This document shows, piece after piece, positions 25,971 to 34,008 of a stretch of 64,000 nucleotides of DNA. Every line of letters begins with the position of its first letter. Position 1 is the first letter of the stretch. The notes below the pieces were generated by a model that saw only the letters and a program-made list of their open reading frames with translations, did not search any database and had not been told where the DNA came from. The position numbers and the translations under genes were made by a program. The stretch comes from Planctomycetia bacterium. Lineage in GTDB: Bacteria > Planctomycetota > Planctomycetia > Gemmatales > Gemmataceae. The stretch spans positions 1 to 64,000 of the forward strand of contig SYCV01000112.1 in assembly GCA_005786805.1 (NCBI GenBank). Reading direction: 5' to 3'.

Positions 25971-26738
25971 ATGGTGATCGACTCCAAATTAAGTCCCGCA
26001 ATTGAAATCATGGATGTTTGCAAACAGTATGGGAGCAAGCTTGCGGTTGATCACATGAATTTGAGTGTCAACAGGGGTGAGTTGTTTGCCTTTTTGGGGC
26101 CCAATGGCGCGGGAAAAACCACAACCATAAAAATGCTTTGCGGGCTGCTTTTTCCAAGCTCCGGATCAATTAAGATTTGCGGTTATGATCTGAAAACCCA
26201 GGGGGATGATGCCAGGAGACTCATAAGTTATGTGCCGGACCTTCCATTTCTTTATGAAAAGCTTACTGGAAGGGAGTTTCTCCAGTTCATTGGTGATGTT
26301 TATGGAATGAAGCGGGAACGTGTCGACTTGAAAATTGAGGAAATGATTCAATTGTTCGGGCTTGGCGAATTTGTTGATGAATTGACAGAAAGGTATTCCC
26401 ACGGAATGCGGCAGCGAATGGTTTTTGCCTCCGCACTGCTTCATGAACCGGAAGTCTTGGTGGTCGATGAACCAACTGTTGGCCTTGACCCAAAGAGTGT
26501 TCGAAAACTCAAGGATGTGCTTAGATCTCAGGCTGATTTGGGCAAGGCCATTTTTTTGTCCTCCCACTCACTTGACATAGTTGAGGAAGTCGCGGACCGA
26601 ATCGGGATAATTTTTCAAGGTAAACTTGTTGCGTGCGGTTCACTTGAATCACTTCGGGAACAATCAGGAACTGGCGGTTCACTTGAACAAGTGTTTCTGG
26701 AAATGACCAAAGAAAACCAGGAACAGAATGAAAAATAG
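25971..26738 (+). CDS. ABC transporter ATP-binding protein (exporter type)
   Basis: Cytoplasmic ATPase that should drive the permease encoded next. Walker A GPNGAGKTT, signature YSHGMRQRM (a common variant of LSGGQ in ABC-2 exporters), Walker B VLVVDEP, D-loop 'GLDP' and switch His in SSHSL are all intact. The start at 25971 has GGATGG upstream and lies after the previous stop; the frame could extend to 25932 with a 25-nt overlap. The stop overlaps the permease gene by 11 nt. Confidence 0.92.
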   Translation: MVIDSKLSPAIEIMDVCKQYGSKLAVDHMNLSVNRGELFAFLGPNGAGKTTTIKMLCGLLFPSSGSIKICGYDLKTQGDDARRLISYVPDLPFLYEKLTGREFLQFIGDVYGMKRERVDLKIEEMIQLFGLGEFVDELTERYSHGMRQRMVFASALLHEPEVLVVDEPTVGLDPKSVRKLKDVLRSQADLGKAIFLSSHSLDIVEEVADRIGIIFQGKLVACGSLESLREQSGTGGSLEQVFLEMTKENQEQNEK

Positions 26739-28485
26739 CGCCCCTAATACTCCTTTGAGTGAGCAATTAAATCCAGCGTTTCCAGCGGCATTCCCCGCGT
26801 CCGGATTTGCTTTGTTTAAAATGAAAAAGCGGACCCTTTTCAATCAGGCCTCTCAGTTAAAAGGACGGTTGTTGATAAGGCCTATTGTTCTTCTGTTTTG
26901 CAGCCTCATAATTTGGGGCCTGATTTTTGGAACAAGTCTCGCAGGGTTTAATTTTCTTAAGCAGCAAAAACTGCCCCTGGGCGGTGGTGTTATCGGCTTA
27001 TTGTTCGATCTTTTATTTTTTTCACTTGGCTCACTACTTGTGCTTTCTTCAGGAATGATTATTTACGGTGGTTTGTTCTCTTCGCCAGAAACTAATTTTC
27101 TGCTTACCAAACCAATCAAGGCTGATCGTATATTCGCTTATCGATTTGTTGAGGCCATCGGTTTCAGCAGTTGGGCGTTTGTGATTCTGGGAAGCCCGAT
27201 TCTGATCGCCTTCGGGGTTGTGGCGGATTCCCCCCTGCACTTCTACCTTTACCTTCCTTTTTTCTTTTTTGGTTATGTGCTTATTCCGGGTTCGATTGGT
27301 GCCGTGTTATGCCTTTTGATCGCGGGACTTTTATCAAGGGGTAAAAAGCTGCTCTTCGCGATTTTGGTTATGGTGGTTGTTTTTCTTTGCCTTACAGCCA
27401 TGGGAAGATTTTTCAACTCAGTTAGAAAAGATGGAATAGACAGGGAGTTTGTTGACGCGACATTAAGGCAATTTGAATTTTCAAGGTGGTCAGGGTTGCC
27501 ATCTTATTGGATTTCCAGGGGAATTCGTGCTGCAGGACGCGGAGATCTGGCAAAGGCGAATTATAATCTTCTCCTTATTTGGTCGAATGGAATGGCTCTT
27601 TATCTAGGTGGGGCATTTCTTTCAAAAATACTTTATCGTCGTGCCTTTGACAGAATGATAGCTTTTGGATCAGATGCCAAAAAATCCAAAAAGTTATTTT
27701 TTGTGGACAGCATTTTTGAAAAAGCACTTGGATTTCTTGGTTCTTCCAAGCGCGCTATCATGCTCAAGGATTTTCGTGCTTTTAGACGGGAACCTCGGCA
27801 ATGGGCCCAAGTTCTTGTTTTTGGGTTTCTCCTGTTTTTATATTTCGGTAGTGTTCGTCGTTCATTCAGGGGGGAAGTGACTTGGCCATATCAAAATGGG
27901 GTCAGTCTGCTAAATTTATTTGCCGTTTCATTGCTTCAGTGCACTTATGTTGGGAGATTTGTTTTTCCGATGATCAGCCTGGAAGGTAGAAACTTTTGGA
28001 TACTTGGACTAGTTCCTATGCCAAGGGAAGTCATTCTGTGGTCCAAATTTCATTTCGCTTTTTGGAGTACTACTCCAATCGCTGTTTTGCTGGTTATTTT
28101 TAGTGATTTCATGCTTAAAATGCCGATGGATTATTTTTTTGTGCATCTTTGGACCACCTTGATTGCAAGCCTTGCGATTTGTGCTCTTGGAGTTGGCCTT
28201 GGGGCATGTGTGCCAAATTTCAAGGAAACTGATCCCTCAAAAATAGCCGCTGGTTTTGGGGGCACTCTTAATTTGGTGATATCATTATTTCTTTTGATAG
28301 TTCTGATTGCGTTGCTTTCTGGAATTTGGCATCTAAATCACTCAGGCGATCAATATTACGCCCCCTCTTTCAATGGAACTCTTTTTATTGTTGCTGGTAT
28401 TGCAACGGGATCTGTGATTGGTCTGATGGCAATGTTGATACCTATGTCTGCTGGATCACACTATTTACGATCCAAAGAGTTTTGA
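26728..28485 (+). CDS. Large ABC exporter permease
   Basis: A 585-residue membrane protein with about twelve hydrophobic segments in two halves, separated by a cytoplasmic loop around residues 310-355. 'ETNFLLTKPIKADRIFAYRF' in the first half resembles the ATPase-docking block of ABC-2 permeases of the ~550-residue putative exporter kind. Substrate unknown. It overlaps the ATPase gene by 11 nt, showing translational coupling. The stop is 1 nt from the stop of the convergent cysteine desulfurase. Confidence 0.82.
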   Translation: MKNSAPNTPLSEQLNPAFPAAFPASGFALFKMKKRTLFNQASQLKGRLLIRPIVLLFCSLIIWGLIFGTSLAGFNFLKQQKLPLGGGVIGLLFDLLFFSLGSLLVLSSGMIIYGGLFSSPETNFLLTKPIKADRIFAYRFVEAIGFSSWAFVILGSPILIAFGVVADSPLHFYLYLPFFFFGYVLIPGSIGAVLCLLIAGLLSRGKKLLFAILVMVVVFLCLTAMGRFFNSVRKDGIDREFVDATLRQFEFSRWSGLPSYWISRGIRAAGRGDLAKANYNLLLIWSNGMALYLGGAFLSKILYRRAFDRMIAFGSDAKKSKKLFFVDSIFEKALGFLGSSKRAIMLKDFRAFRREPRQWAQVLVFGFLLFLYFGSVRRSFRGEVTWPYQNGVSLLNLFAVSLLQCTYVGRFVFPMISLEGRNFWILGLVPMPREVILWSKFHFAFWSTTPIAVLLVIFSDFMLKMPMDYFFVHLWTTLIASLAICALGVGLGACVPNFKETDPSKIAAGFGGTLNLVISLFLLIVLIALLSGIWHLNHSGDQYYAPSFNGTLFIVAGIATGSVIGLMAMLIPMSAGSHYLRSKEF

Positions 28486-28486
28486 C

Positions 28487-29650
28487 TCAAGCCATTAATT
28501 TTCTGGCTGTTTTGCAAATGAGATCAATTGCTTTTGTGATTTCCTCTGAAGAAGTATAACGCCCCAAAGTTAATCGTAATGCGCCTTCCGATTGCTTTAG
28601 GGGTGTGCTCATGGCGCATAAAACAGCGGAATGCAAAACTTTACCTTCATGGCATGCTGATCCAGTGGATGCTGCTATTTCAGGAGTTTTTTCAAGTATT
28701 TCCCAACCTTTGCAGCCAATAATACTTACATTCAAAGTGTTTGGAAGTCGGAGAGTTGGATGGCCATTCAGTACTACCCGGTCACCAAGTTCATTTTTTA
28801 ATCCCTCAAAAAGTTGTTCTCTAAGGGCTATCAAGCGAGGTGTTTCTTTAGCCAGGTTTTCTGTGGCAATGATGGAAGCTTCGCCAAGACCCGCGATATA
28901 ATGAACATTTTCTGTTCCGGCGCGTAATCCGGATTCATGGCCTGCCCCATGAAGGTATGGTACTGTTTTCACTCCTTTTCGTATATACAAGGCTCCAATC
29001 CCTTTTGGCGCATATAACTTGTGGCCGGCTATTGTAAGGAAATCAACGCCTAGTTTATTTACATCCAGAGGTACTTTTCCAGTGGATTGCGCGGCATCAG
29101 TGTGAAATAGAATATTTCTGGAACGAGTGATTTCAGAGATTTTTTCTATGGGTTGTAATGTCCCAACTTCATTGTTTGAATGCATGATGCTGATAAGTTT
29201 GGTGTTTTTACGAATTGCTTTTTGAATTTCACCAGGATCAACCAAACCTTGGCGATCAACTCCAACCGTGGTAATCTCAAATCCCAATGATGATAAAAAT
29301 TGTGCTGGTTTGTATGTTGCAGGGTGTTCTATAGCACTGATGATCAAATGCCCTTTTCTAGAAAACAACCTCTTTAAAAAACCAGTCAGATCAGACATCA
29401 TGGTTGCAAGAATTGCCTGGTTGCTGGATTCAGTGCCGCCACCGGTGAAAATTATCTCATCAGCCTCTGCGTTTATAGATTTTGCAATCTTCTCTCTCGC
29501 ATGGTCAACTATTTGTCTGGCAGTTTTTCCATAATGGTGGGTGCTTGATGGATTGCCAAATTCTTCACCGGTCAGGGAGTCACAAATAATTTTTGAAACC
29601 CTTGGGTCGACCGGTGTTGTGGCGTTGTAATCAAGGTAAATTGGTTTCAT
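28487..29650 (-). CDS. Cysteine desulfurase (NifS/IscS family)
   Basis: PLP enzyme that removes sulfur from cysteine for Fe-S clusters or tRNA thiolation. Clear motifs are 'YLDYNATTPVDPRV', 'TGGGTESSNQAI', 'HTDAAQSTGK' and 'LTIAGHKLYAPKGIGALY' with PLP Lys211, and the catalytic Cys333 in 'STGSACHEGK'. The short active-site loop favours the NifS/IscS group over SufS. No iscU, nifU or mnmA gene is nearby, so its acceptor is not shown by context. Confidence 0.94.
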   Translation of the reverse strand: MKPIYLDYNATTPVDPRVSKIICDSLTGEEFGNPSSTHHYGKTARQIVDHAREKIAKSINAEADEIIFTGGGTESSNQAILATMMSDLTGFLKRLFSRKGHLIISAIEHPATYKPAQFLSSLGFEITTVGVDRQGLVDPGEIQKAIRKNTKLISIMHSNNEVGTLQPIEKISEITRSRNILFHTDAAQSTGKVPLDVNKLGVDFLTIAGHKLYAPKGIGALYIRKGVKTVPYLHGAGHESGLRAGTENVHYIAGLGEASIIATENLAKETPRLIALREQLFEGLKNELGDRVVLNGHPTLRLPNTLNVSIIGCKGWEILEKTPEIAASTGSACHEGKVLHSAVLCAMSTPLKQSEGALRLTLGRYTSSEEITKAIDLICKTARKLMA

Positions 29651-29823
29651 GGAAAGTTGTGGGGTTAGTTGTTAACGATTATTGTGGTACTTCCATTAAT
29701 ATAGTCACTTTATGAGAATCAGTTTGACCATAATTTCTTGAATATCGGTTGTTTTGGGTAAGATTTAAGGTGAAGAACTTGAATTTTATGCTTTTTATTG
29801 TCTTTAGGCCGAGGTGAATTCCC

Positions 29824-30432
29824 ATGTACAGTATCATCTTATTAGCCTCCTTGGCTGGAAATTCAGATGTTCCAGCTTGGCATCTTAAAAGAGTTCACGC
29901 GGTTAACGCTTATGGTGGCTATGTTTATCGAAATGGGGTATATGGGGGCGGTTACGGGGCTTCCTTTAATTATGGCCCATATTATGAAACCGGTTTTGGT
30001 TATTCTTATCAGGGAACGGGAACAGGAACTTATTATGGGCCCTATTTGAAAAACCCCATGTATTCAACCCCGCCCAGCATAATTCCAAGAACAAATCCAA
30101 AAGAAACAGATGATGGCCTGTTGCCATTACCAACTTTAGAGGAGAATAAACAATCTTCTGTCTCGAATAAGGCCAGGCTTTTTGTTGAGATTCCGGTGAA
30201 TGCTTCATTTTTTATTGATGGGAAACCCTTCGCTGTAAATGATGGTTTTGCCACTTTCACTACCCCTGATCTTGAGGCTGAAAAGACCTATTCCTATATT
30301 CTTAAAATTGAAATTGAAAAAGATGGAGCTAAAACTGTTGATACTAGGAAGGTTCTATTAAAGGCTGGCGATCGAATTGCTGCAAGTTTTATTGATGGGG
30401 ACAAGCAGGATTCCACCGCAAAGCTAAAATGA
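29824..30432 (+). CDS. TIGR03000-domain protein (planctomycete-specific type)
   Basis: A 202-residue probably exported protein. A short hydrophobic N-terminus is followed by a Gly/Tyr-rich region ('YGGGYGASFNYGPYYE', 'YYGPYLKNP') and, from residue ~117, a domain matching the TIGR03000 pattern: 'ARLFVEIPVNASFFIDGKP', 'FTTPDLEAEKTYSYILKIEIEKDG', 'RKVLLKAGD'. This domain is known to me only from planctomycetes and is the best lineage marker in the window. Function unknown. CCGAGGTG lies just upstream of the ATG. A terminator follows at 30467-30495. Confidence 0.85.
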   Translation: MYSIILLASLAGNSDVPAWHLKRVHAVNAYGGYVYRNGVYGGGYGASFNYGPYYETGFGYSYQGTGTGTYYGPYLKNPMYSTPPSIIPRTNPKETDDGLLPLPTLEENKQSSVSNKARLFVEIPVNASFFIDGKPFAVNDGFATFTTPDLEAEKTYSYILKIEIEKDGAKTVDTRKVLLKAGDRIAASFIDGDKQDSTAKLK

Positions 30433-30466
30433 AAGTTTTATAGTCACTAAGTTTATTTTTCGATTG

Positions 30467-30495
30467 GGGATGGCTTAATAAGCCATCCTCTTTTT
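30467..30495 (+). terminator. Rho-independent terminator after the TIGR03000 gene
   Basis: Arms ggatggct (30468-30475) and agccatcc (30481-30488) pair perfectly and extend to 9-10 bp with a short AT loop; the 3' side runs into tctttttg. It lies 35 nt after the stop. Confidence 0.88.
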
Positions 30496-30497
30496 GT

Positions 30498-30704
30498 TCA
30501 TGGAATCAGTGTTACTAAGTAAAGAAAAATGCCTATCATTCCAAGGAAAGAAAGCATTCTCATGCCCCAGCGATAAGCTTCAATGCTGATTATCCGCCAA
30601 TCATCATGACGCGTCGCGCTATAAACAAGGCTTATCACCAGAATCAAAAATGGCAGGTGCCAATAATATCCCGAAGCAATAATTGGAATTATAACTTGCT
30701 CCAT
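30498..30704 (-). CDS. Small membrane protein (68 aa)
   Basis: Two hydrophobic segments (residues ~5-28 and ~48-66) flank a charged loop with 'SATRHDDWR'. No homology recognised with certainty. Its start overlaps the stop of the DUF6677-like gene as TAATG, so the two are translationally coupled and probably act together in the membrane. Confidence 0.75.
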   Translation of the reverse strand: MEQVIIPIIASGYYWHLPFLILVISLVYSATRHDDWRIISIEAYRWGMRMLSFLGMIGIFLYLVTLIP

Positions 30705-31291
30705 TAATTTAAATCCTTCGGAGGCTGGGGCTTTTGTTTTTCAGGTATAAGCATTACCGGGCCCATGAGCGCATCGTAAATAACCATGATATTTAACACT
30801 CCAGCAATGACGGTGTAAACCCAGCCAAGATCCCAGGATCGGTCGCTTCTGTTTTGCAACAAGTTTAATTCAGTTTCGGGAGGAGTTCTTTGGTACTTGC
30901 CCAGATATGGGTCAGGGGGCGGATCAGAATCCTCATCGTAATTAAAGTGTTGATAAATGGCCGGCCATGCCGAAATACCAACCCAAAATTGGCCCACATA
31001 TTGCAACCTGTAGCTAAGGCAGTTAGGGACTTTTTGATTTAGAGGCAACGACATTGGGGGGAGATTGTTGGCGTGAGGGAGGTATACATTTTTCCATTGG
31101 CCAAGGGCGAGGCCATAATAAAACAAGCCATTGATGCAGAAAAAAAACAACAAACCCTTGCTAATACGACCCTGAATTATCTGCCCGAGTCCCGGTACAA
31201 GATAACTCAAAACAGCCCCAGGCACACCTAATATGCTGTAGTTAACAGTGTGTGTGTGTGCCATAGGCGGATTTTCTTCATTAAGATTCAT
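30704..31291 (-). CDS. DUF6677-like membrane protein
   Basis: About 195 residues with three or four hydrophobic segments. 'AVLSYLVPGLGQIIQGRISKGLLFF' is the 'PG.GQ...GR..KG..FF' block seen at the start of many small bacterial membrane proteins, and the Pro-rich 'DPYLGKYQRTPPETEL' region fits the DUF6677 family found in planctomycetes. Function unknown. The frame is open to 31366 but would overlap the upstream gene; I use ATG 31291, with ATG 31264 also possible. Neither has a strong binding site. Confidence 0.72.
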   Translation of the reverse strand: MNLNEENPPMAHTHTVNYSILGVPGAVLSYLVPGLGQIIQGRISKGLLFFFCINGLFYYGLALGQWKNVYLPHANNLPPMSLPLNQKVPNCLSYRLQYVGQFWVGISAWPAIYQHFNYDEDSDPPPDPYLGKYQRTPPETELNLLQNRSDRSWDLGWVYTVIAGVLNIMVIYDALMGPVMLIPEKQKPQPPKDLN

Positions 31292-31350
31292 TGAAAGGTC
31301 GGTCCTATCCTGGAAACCTATTTTTCGACTTAATGACAGGATACACAAAT

Positions 31351-32085
31351 TTATTTGATAGGCCAATTGAAAGAACTACTTAAATATAAAGCTGCCGCAC
31401 AGACAAATATCAGGATGCCCAGAAATCCAACTGCATCTAGAAGTACTCTTTTGAATTTGGAGGTTTTTTTTCTTTCTTTTAATTCGCTTTTTGGGAGGGG
31501 TTTTAAAGGTTTTTTTGTATCCGTGGTTGATGGAATTCCTGTTGATTGCCCGGGGTTTGATGCTGTTTCGGTCTTAAGTTTTTCATTTGCTTCCGCATGG
31601 GTTGATCTTGGTTTTGTTTCTTTTTGTTGTTTTTCGAGTTCTTCTAATTTTAATTTTTCCCATGATTGAGCCAGGGGTGCCCAGGTTAATGCGGATGGTT
31701 TCCAGCCCGCTAATGGTGAAGAATTTTGATTGTTGCTTGGTGGTTCTTCAATGCCGAAGCTTGGGTTTGGTTCTTTTTGGATTCCCCTGGATAGAATCGA
31801 TTTTAAGATTTCAGGTTTTTGTTCCACATCTAAGGAAGAAGTTTTTGTTGCTTTGGGTTCAGAGGTCTCGGGGACTTTGGTTGATTCAGTTTTTTTGGGT
31901 GTCCACGGGTTTTCCTCGGGGGAAAATATTCCCATTGCTGATAAATCAGGCTCATTCTTGGGGGGAACACTAGATGGCGCGTTGGCTTCGGGAAGCTCCA
32001 GCATTTTTTTCACCAGAACATCAAGATCGTCAAGTTGTTTTCTGGTAAGTTGCAGGTTACTTGCGGGATCAACAGTATTTGCCAC
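31351..32085 (-). CDS. Pro/Lys/Ser-rich protein with C-terminal transmembrane helix
   Basis: A 244-residue protein of low complexity. Residues 12-35 form an amphipathic helix ('LTRKQLDDLDVLVKKMLELP'), residues 36-205 are rich in Pro, Ser, Thr, Lys and Glu and probably disordered, and residues 215-238 are a single transmembrane helix ('DAVGFLGILIFVCAAALYLSSS'). It is tail-anchored with the long part in the cytoplasm. No catalytic motif. It heads a likely three-gene transcript with the DUF6677-like protein and the small membrane protein. Function unknown. Confidence 0.72.
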   Translation of the reverse strand: MANTVDPASNLQLTRKQLDDLDVLVKKMLELPEANAPSSVPPKNEPDLSAMGIFSPEENPWTPKKTESTKVPETSEPKATKTSSLDVEQKPEILKSILSRGIQKEPNPSFGIEEPPSNNQNSSPLAGWKPSALTWAPLAQSWEKLKLEELEKQQKETKPRSTHAEANEKLKTETASNPGQSTGIPSTTDTKKPLKPLPKSELKERKKTSKFKRVLLDAVGFLGILIFVCAAALYLSSSFNWPIK

Positions 32086-32166
32086 GGAAACCTCATAACA
32101 AGAACTTTGATAAAATCTGCTTGATGGTCAATAATCAAGTTAAATAATGCAGAGGGGATAGCAATA

Positions 32167-32871
32167 ATGTCGGAACGATTCTACACCAATTTGGAAATAA
32201 ACTTGGGTACAATGGAATTGCGGGGGGCCGAGGCTCACCATCTTGCCGTTGTTTCCAGAATTGCCCCGGGGGATAAAATCGGCTTATTTTCTGGTGATGG
32301 AAGAGAGTTTGTTGCAGAGGTATTGGAAGCTAAAAAAAGTAGAGTGATATTGGATGTTAAATCCTTTTCAGATGTCTCTCGGGAACCCATAAATAAGATC
32401 ACAGTTTATTCATCAATTCCCAAGGCTCAGCGCTGTGATTTTTTGATCGAAAAACTTACAGAGATTGGAGTCTACCGTTTTGTACCAATTGATTGTGAGT
32501 ATTCGGTTATCAAATCAAAGCAAATAAATACCGAAAAGTTGCGCCGGGGGGTGATTGAAGCTTGCAAGCAGTCTCAGAGGAATCATCTCATGGAAATCGC
32601 AGAACCGGTGACCTTTGAGGAGTCAATTCGAGAATTGGACAGTTTTTCTTTAAACCTTTTCGCGAACTTGGGTGCTGAGTCTGGTGATAAGGTTAGCTGG
32701 GGTTCAACCGAAAAAGTAAATTTATGGATTGGGCCCGAGGGAGGGTTTTCCACTCAAGAGATCAAATTGGCTATCAACAAGGGTTTGAAAAATATATGCA
32801 TTGGGAAAACAATCATGCGAGTGGAAACTGCGGCGATTGTTTTGGCGGCCCTTGCAATCCACGGTAAGTAG
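32167..32871 (+). CDS. rsmE: 16S rRNA (uracil-1498-N3)-methyltransferase
   Basis: SPOUT-class methyltransferase that methylates U1498 of 16S rRNA using S-adenosylmethionine. The knot motifs 'NLWIGPEGGFSTQEI' and 'IMRVETAAIVLAAL' are diagnostic, with 'KAQRCDFLIEKLTEIGV' and 'RRGVIEACKQSQRNH' in the middle and a PUA-like N-terminal domain. The 234-residue length fits. GAGGGG lies 10 nt upstream of the ATG. Its stop is 10 nt from the accD stop. Confidence 0.95.
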   Translation: MSERFYTNLEINLGTMELRGAEAHHLAVVSRIAPGDKIGLFSGDGREFVAEVLEAKKSRVILDVKSFSDVSREPINKITVYSSIPKAQRCDFLIEKLTEIGVYRFVPIDCEYSVIKSKQINTEKLRRGVIEACKQSQRNHLMEIAEPVTFEESIRELDSFSLNLFANLGAESGDKVSWGSTEKVNLWIGPEGGFSTQEIKLAINKGLKNICIGKTIMRVETAAIVLAALAIHGK

Positions 32872-32881
32872 ATTCGTAAAG

Positions 32882-33736
32882 CTAGTTTTTTTCACAGTAA
32901 TCGACCATGGTTGCGACTTCAGTCCGCATGTCTTTGCGGTGTACTATTCGATCGACAAAACCATGTTGCATTAAAAATTCACTGGTTTGAAAGCCTTCCG
33001 GAAGTTCAAGGCGTACAGTGTTCCAAATGGTTCGTTTGCCTGCGAAGCCAATAAGCGCGCCAGGCTCAGCGATAACGATATCGCCTTGAAAGGCAAAACT
33101 TGCAGCCACGCCACCCATGGTGGGATTAGTCAGAACGCTGATGTAAAGGCACCCTGCCTGATGATGCCTTGCAAGTGCCGCGGAAACCTTTGCCATTTGC
33201 ATAAGGGAAAGAATCCCCTCCTGCATACGGGCGCCCCCCCCTGAACCGCTTACAAAAATGAGTGGAAGCTTTAGTCGGGTGGCTTCTTCGGCGGCCCTGC
33301 AAAGTTTTTCGCCCACCACCGAACCCATCGATCCAGCCATGAATGCAAAATCGGTGATTCCAACCACGACTGGTCTGCCTCGTATAAAGCCCCTGCCCAC
33401 CGCGGCAGCATCAAGAAGTGAGGTTTTTGCCTGTTCCGACAGTATTCTTTCCTTATAGGTGATTCTGTCCTTGAACCCTAGTGGGTCGCACGGTCGAAGG
33501 TCCCTGAACCATTCTTCAAAACTTTCTGCATCCAAAAGCTGGTCTATTCGATCCTTAGTGGGGATGTAAAAATGATAATCGCATTCAGGGCAAACATTGA
33601 ATTTGTTTTCTGAATCTTTTCGAAAAATACTGGCTTTGCAACCAGGACAGCGTAGCCAAAGGCCTTCAGGCACCCCTCTTTTGGGTCTTCCTGATAGAGC
33701 ACTAGGCTGATTTATATCACCCGGATTCATAGCCAT
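32882..33736 (-). CDS. accD: Acetyl-CoA carboxylase carboxyltransferase subunit beta
   Basis: Forms the carboxyltransferase with AccA and makes malonyl-CoA for fatty-acid synthesis. The N-terminal zinc ribbon has four Cys in two C-x2-C pairs ('LRCPGCKA', '[10 protein letters not shown]'). The crotonase-like domain shows '[20 protein letters not shown]', '[21 protein letters not shown]' and '[12 protein letters not shown]'. GAGA precedes the ATG by 4-6 nt. The partner accA is not in the window. A start 6 nt later (ATG 33730) is equally possible. Confidence 0.96.
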   Translation of the reverse strand: MAMNPGDINQPSALSGRPKRGVPEGLWLRCPGCKASIFRKDSENKFNVCPECDYHFYIPTKDRIDQLLDAESFEEWFRDLRPCDPLGFKDRITYKERILSEQAKTSLLDAAAVGRGFIRGRPVVVGITDFAFMAGSMGSVVGEKLCRAAEEATRLKLPLIFVSGSGGGARMQEGILSLMQMAKVSAALARHHQAGCLYISVLTNPTMGGVAASFAFQGDIVIAEPGALIGFAGKRTIWNTVRLELPEGFQTSEFLMQHGFVDRIVHRKDMRTEVATMVDYCEKN

Positions 33737-34008
33737 TAATTCTCGCTAAATGAATGTTTCTCTTGTTATCAGCTAATTTTTAATCATAAACAGTAACTTA
33801 GTACATCAAAGATCGCATAGCAACCCCGAAGATCGTATTGCAAGATAGGAACGGTGTCGAACGAAAATTATGGGGAAGGATCCTTTTGCACTTCAATTGT
33901 TAAATATGATTAAAATTGCAAATTCTTTTAAAATTGGACTTCACACAGGTTAGAAATATTACTAAAGTTATCATGATTATGATATTTGGTTTTTTTGAGC
34001 AAATTTAG
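33737..34008. other. Divergent intergenic region accD / cysP
   Basis: This 272-nt AT-rich region should hold promoters for both genes. It contains an imperfect direct repeat with a 20-bp period (33809-33843), described separately. No ORF or RNA gene was recognised. Confidence 0.5.
33809..33843. repeat. Imperfect direct repeat with 20-bp period upstream of cysP
   Basis: AAGATCGCATAGCAA (33809-33823) and AAGATCGTATTGCAA (33829-33843) agree at 13 of 15 positions and start exactly 20 bp apart, about two helical turns, so they face the same side of the DNA. They lie ~165 nt before cysP and ~75 nt before accD. This is the spacing expected of a dimer- or tetramer-binding operator, but no regulator is known here and chance cannot be excluded. 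Confidence 0.4.

Noticed and set aside
31355-32098. Three long plus-strand frames opposite the Pro/Lys-rich gene
   Set aside because: They are shadows caused by the biased codon content of the minus-strand low-complexity gene; their translations are Phe/Leu/Ser-rich without motifs.
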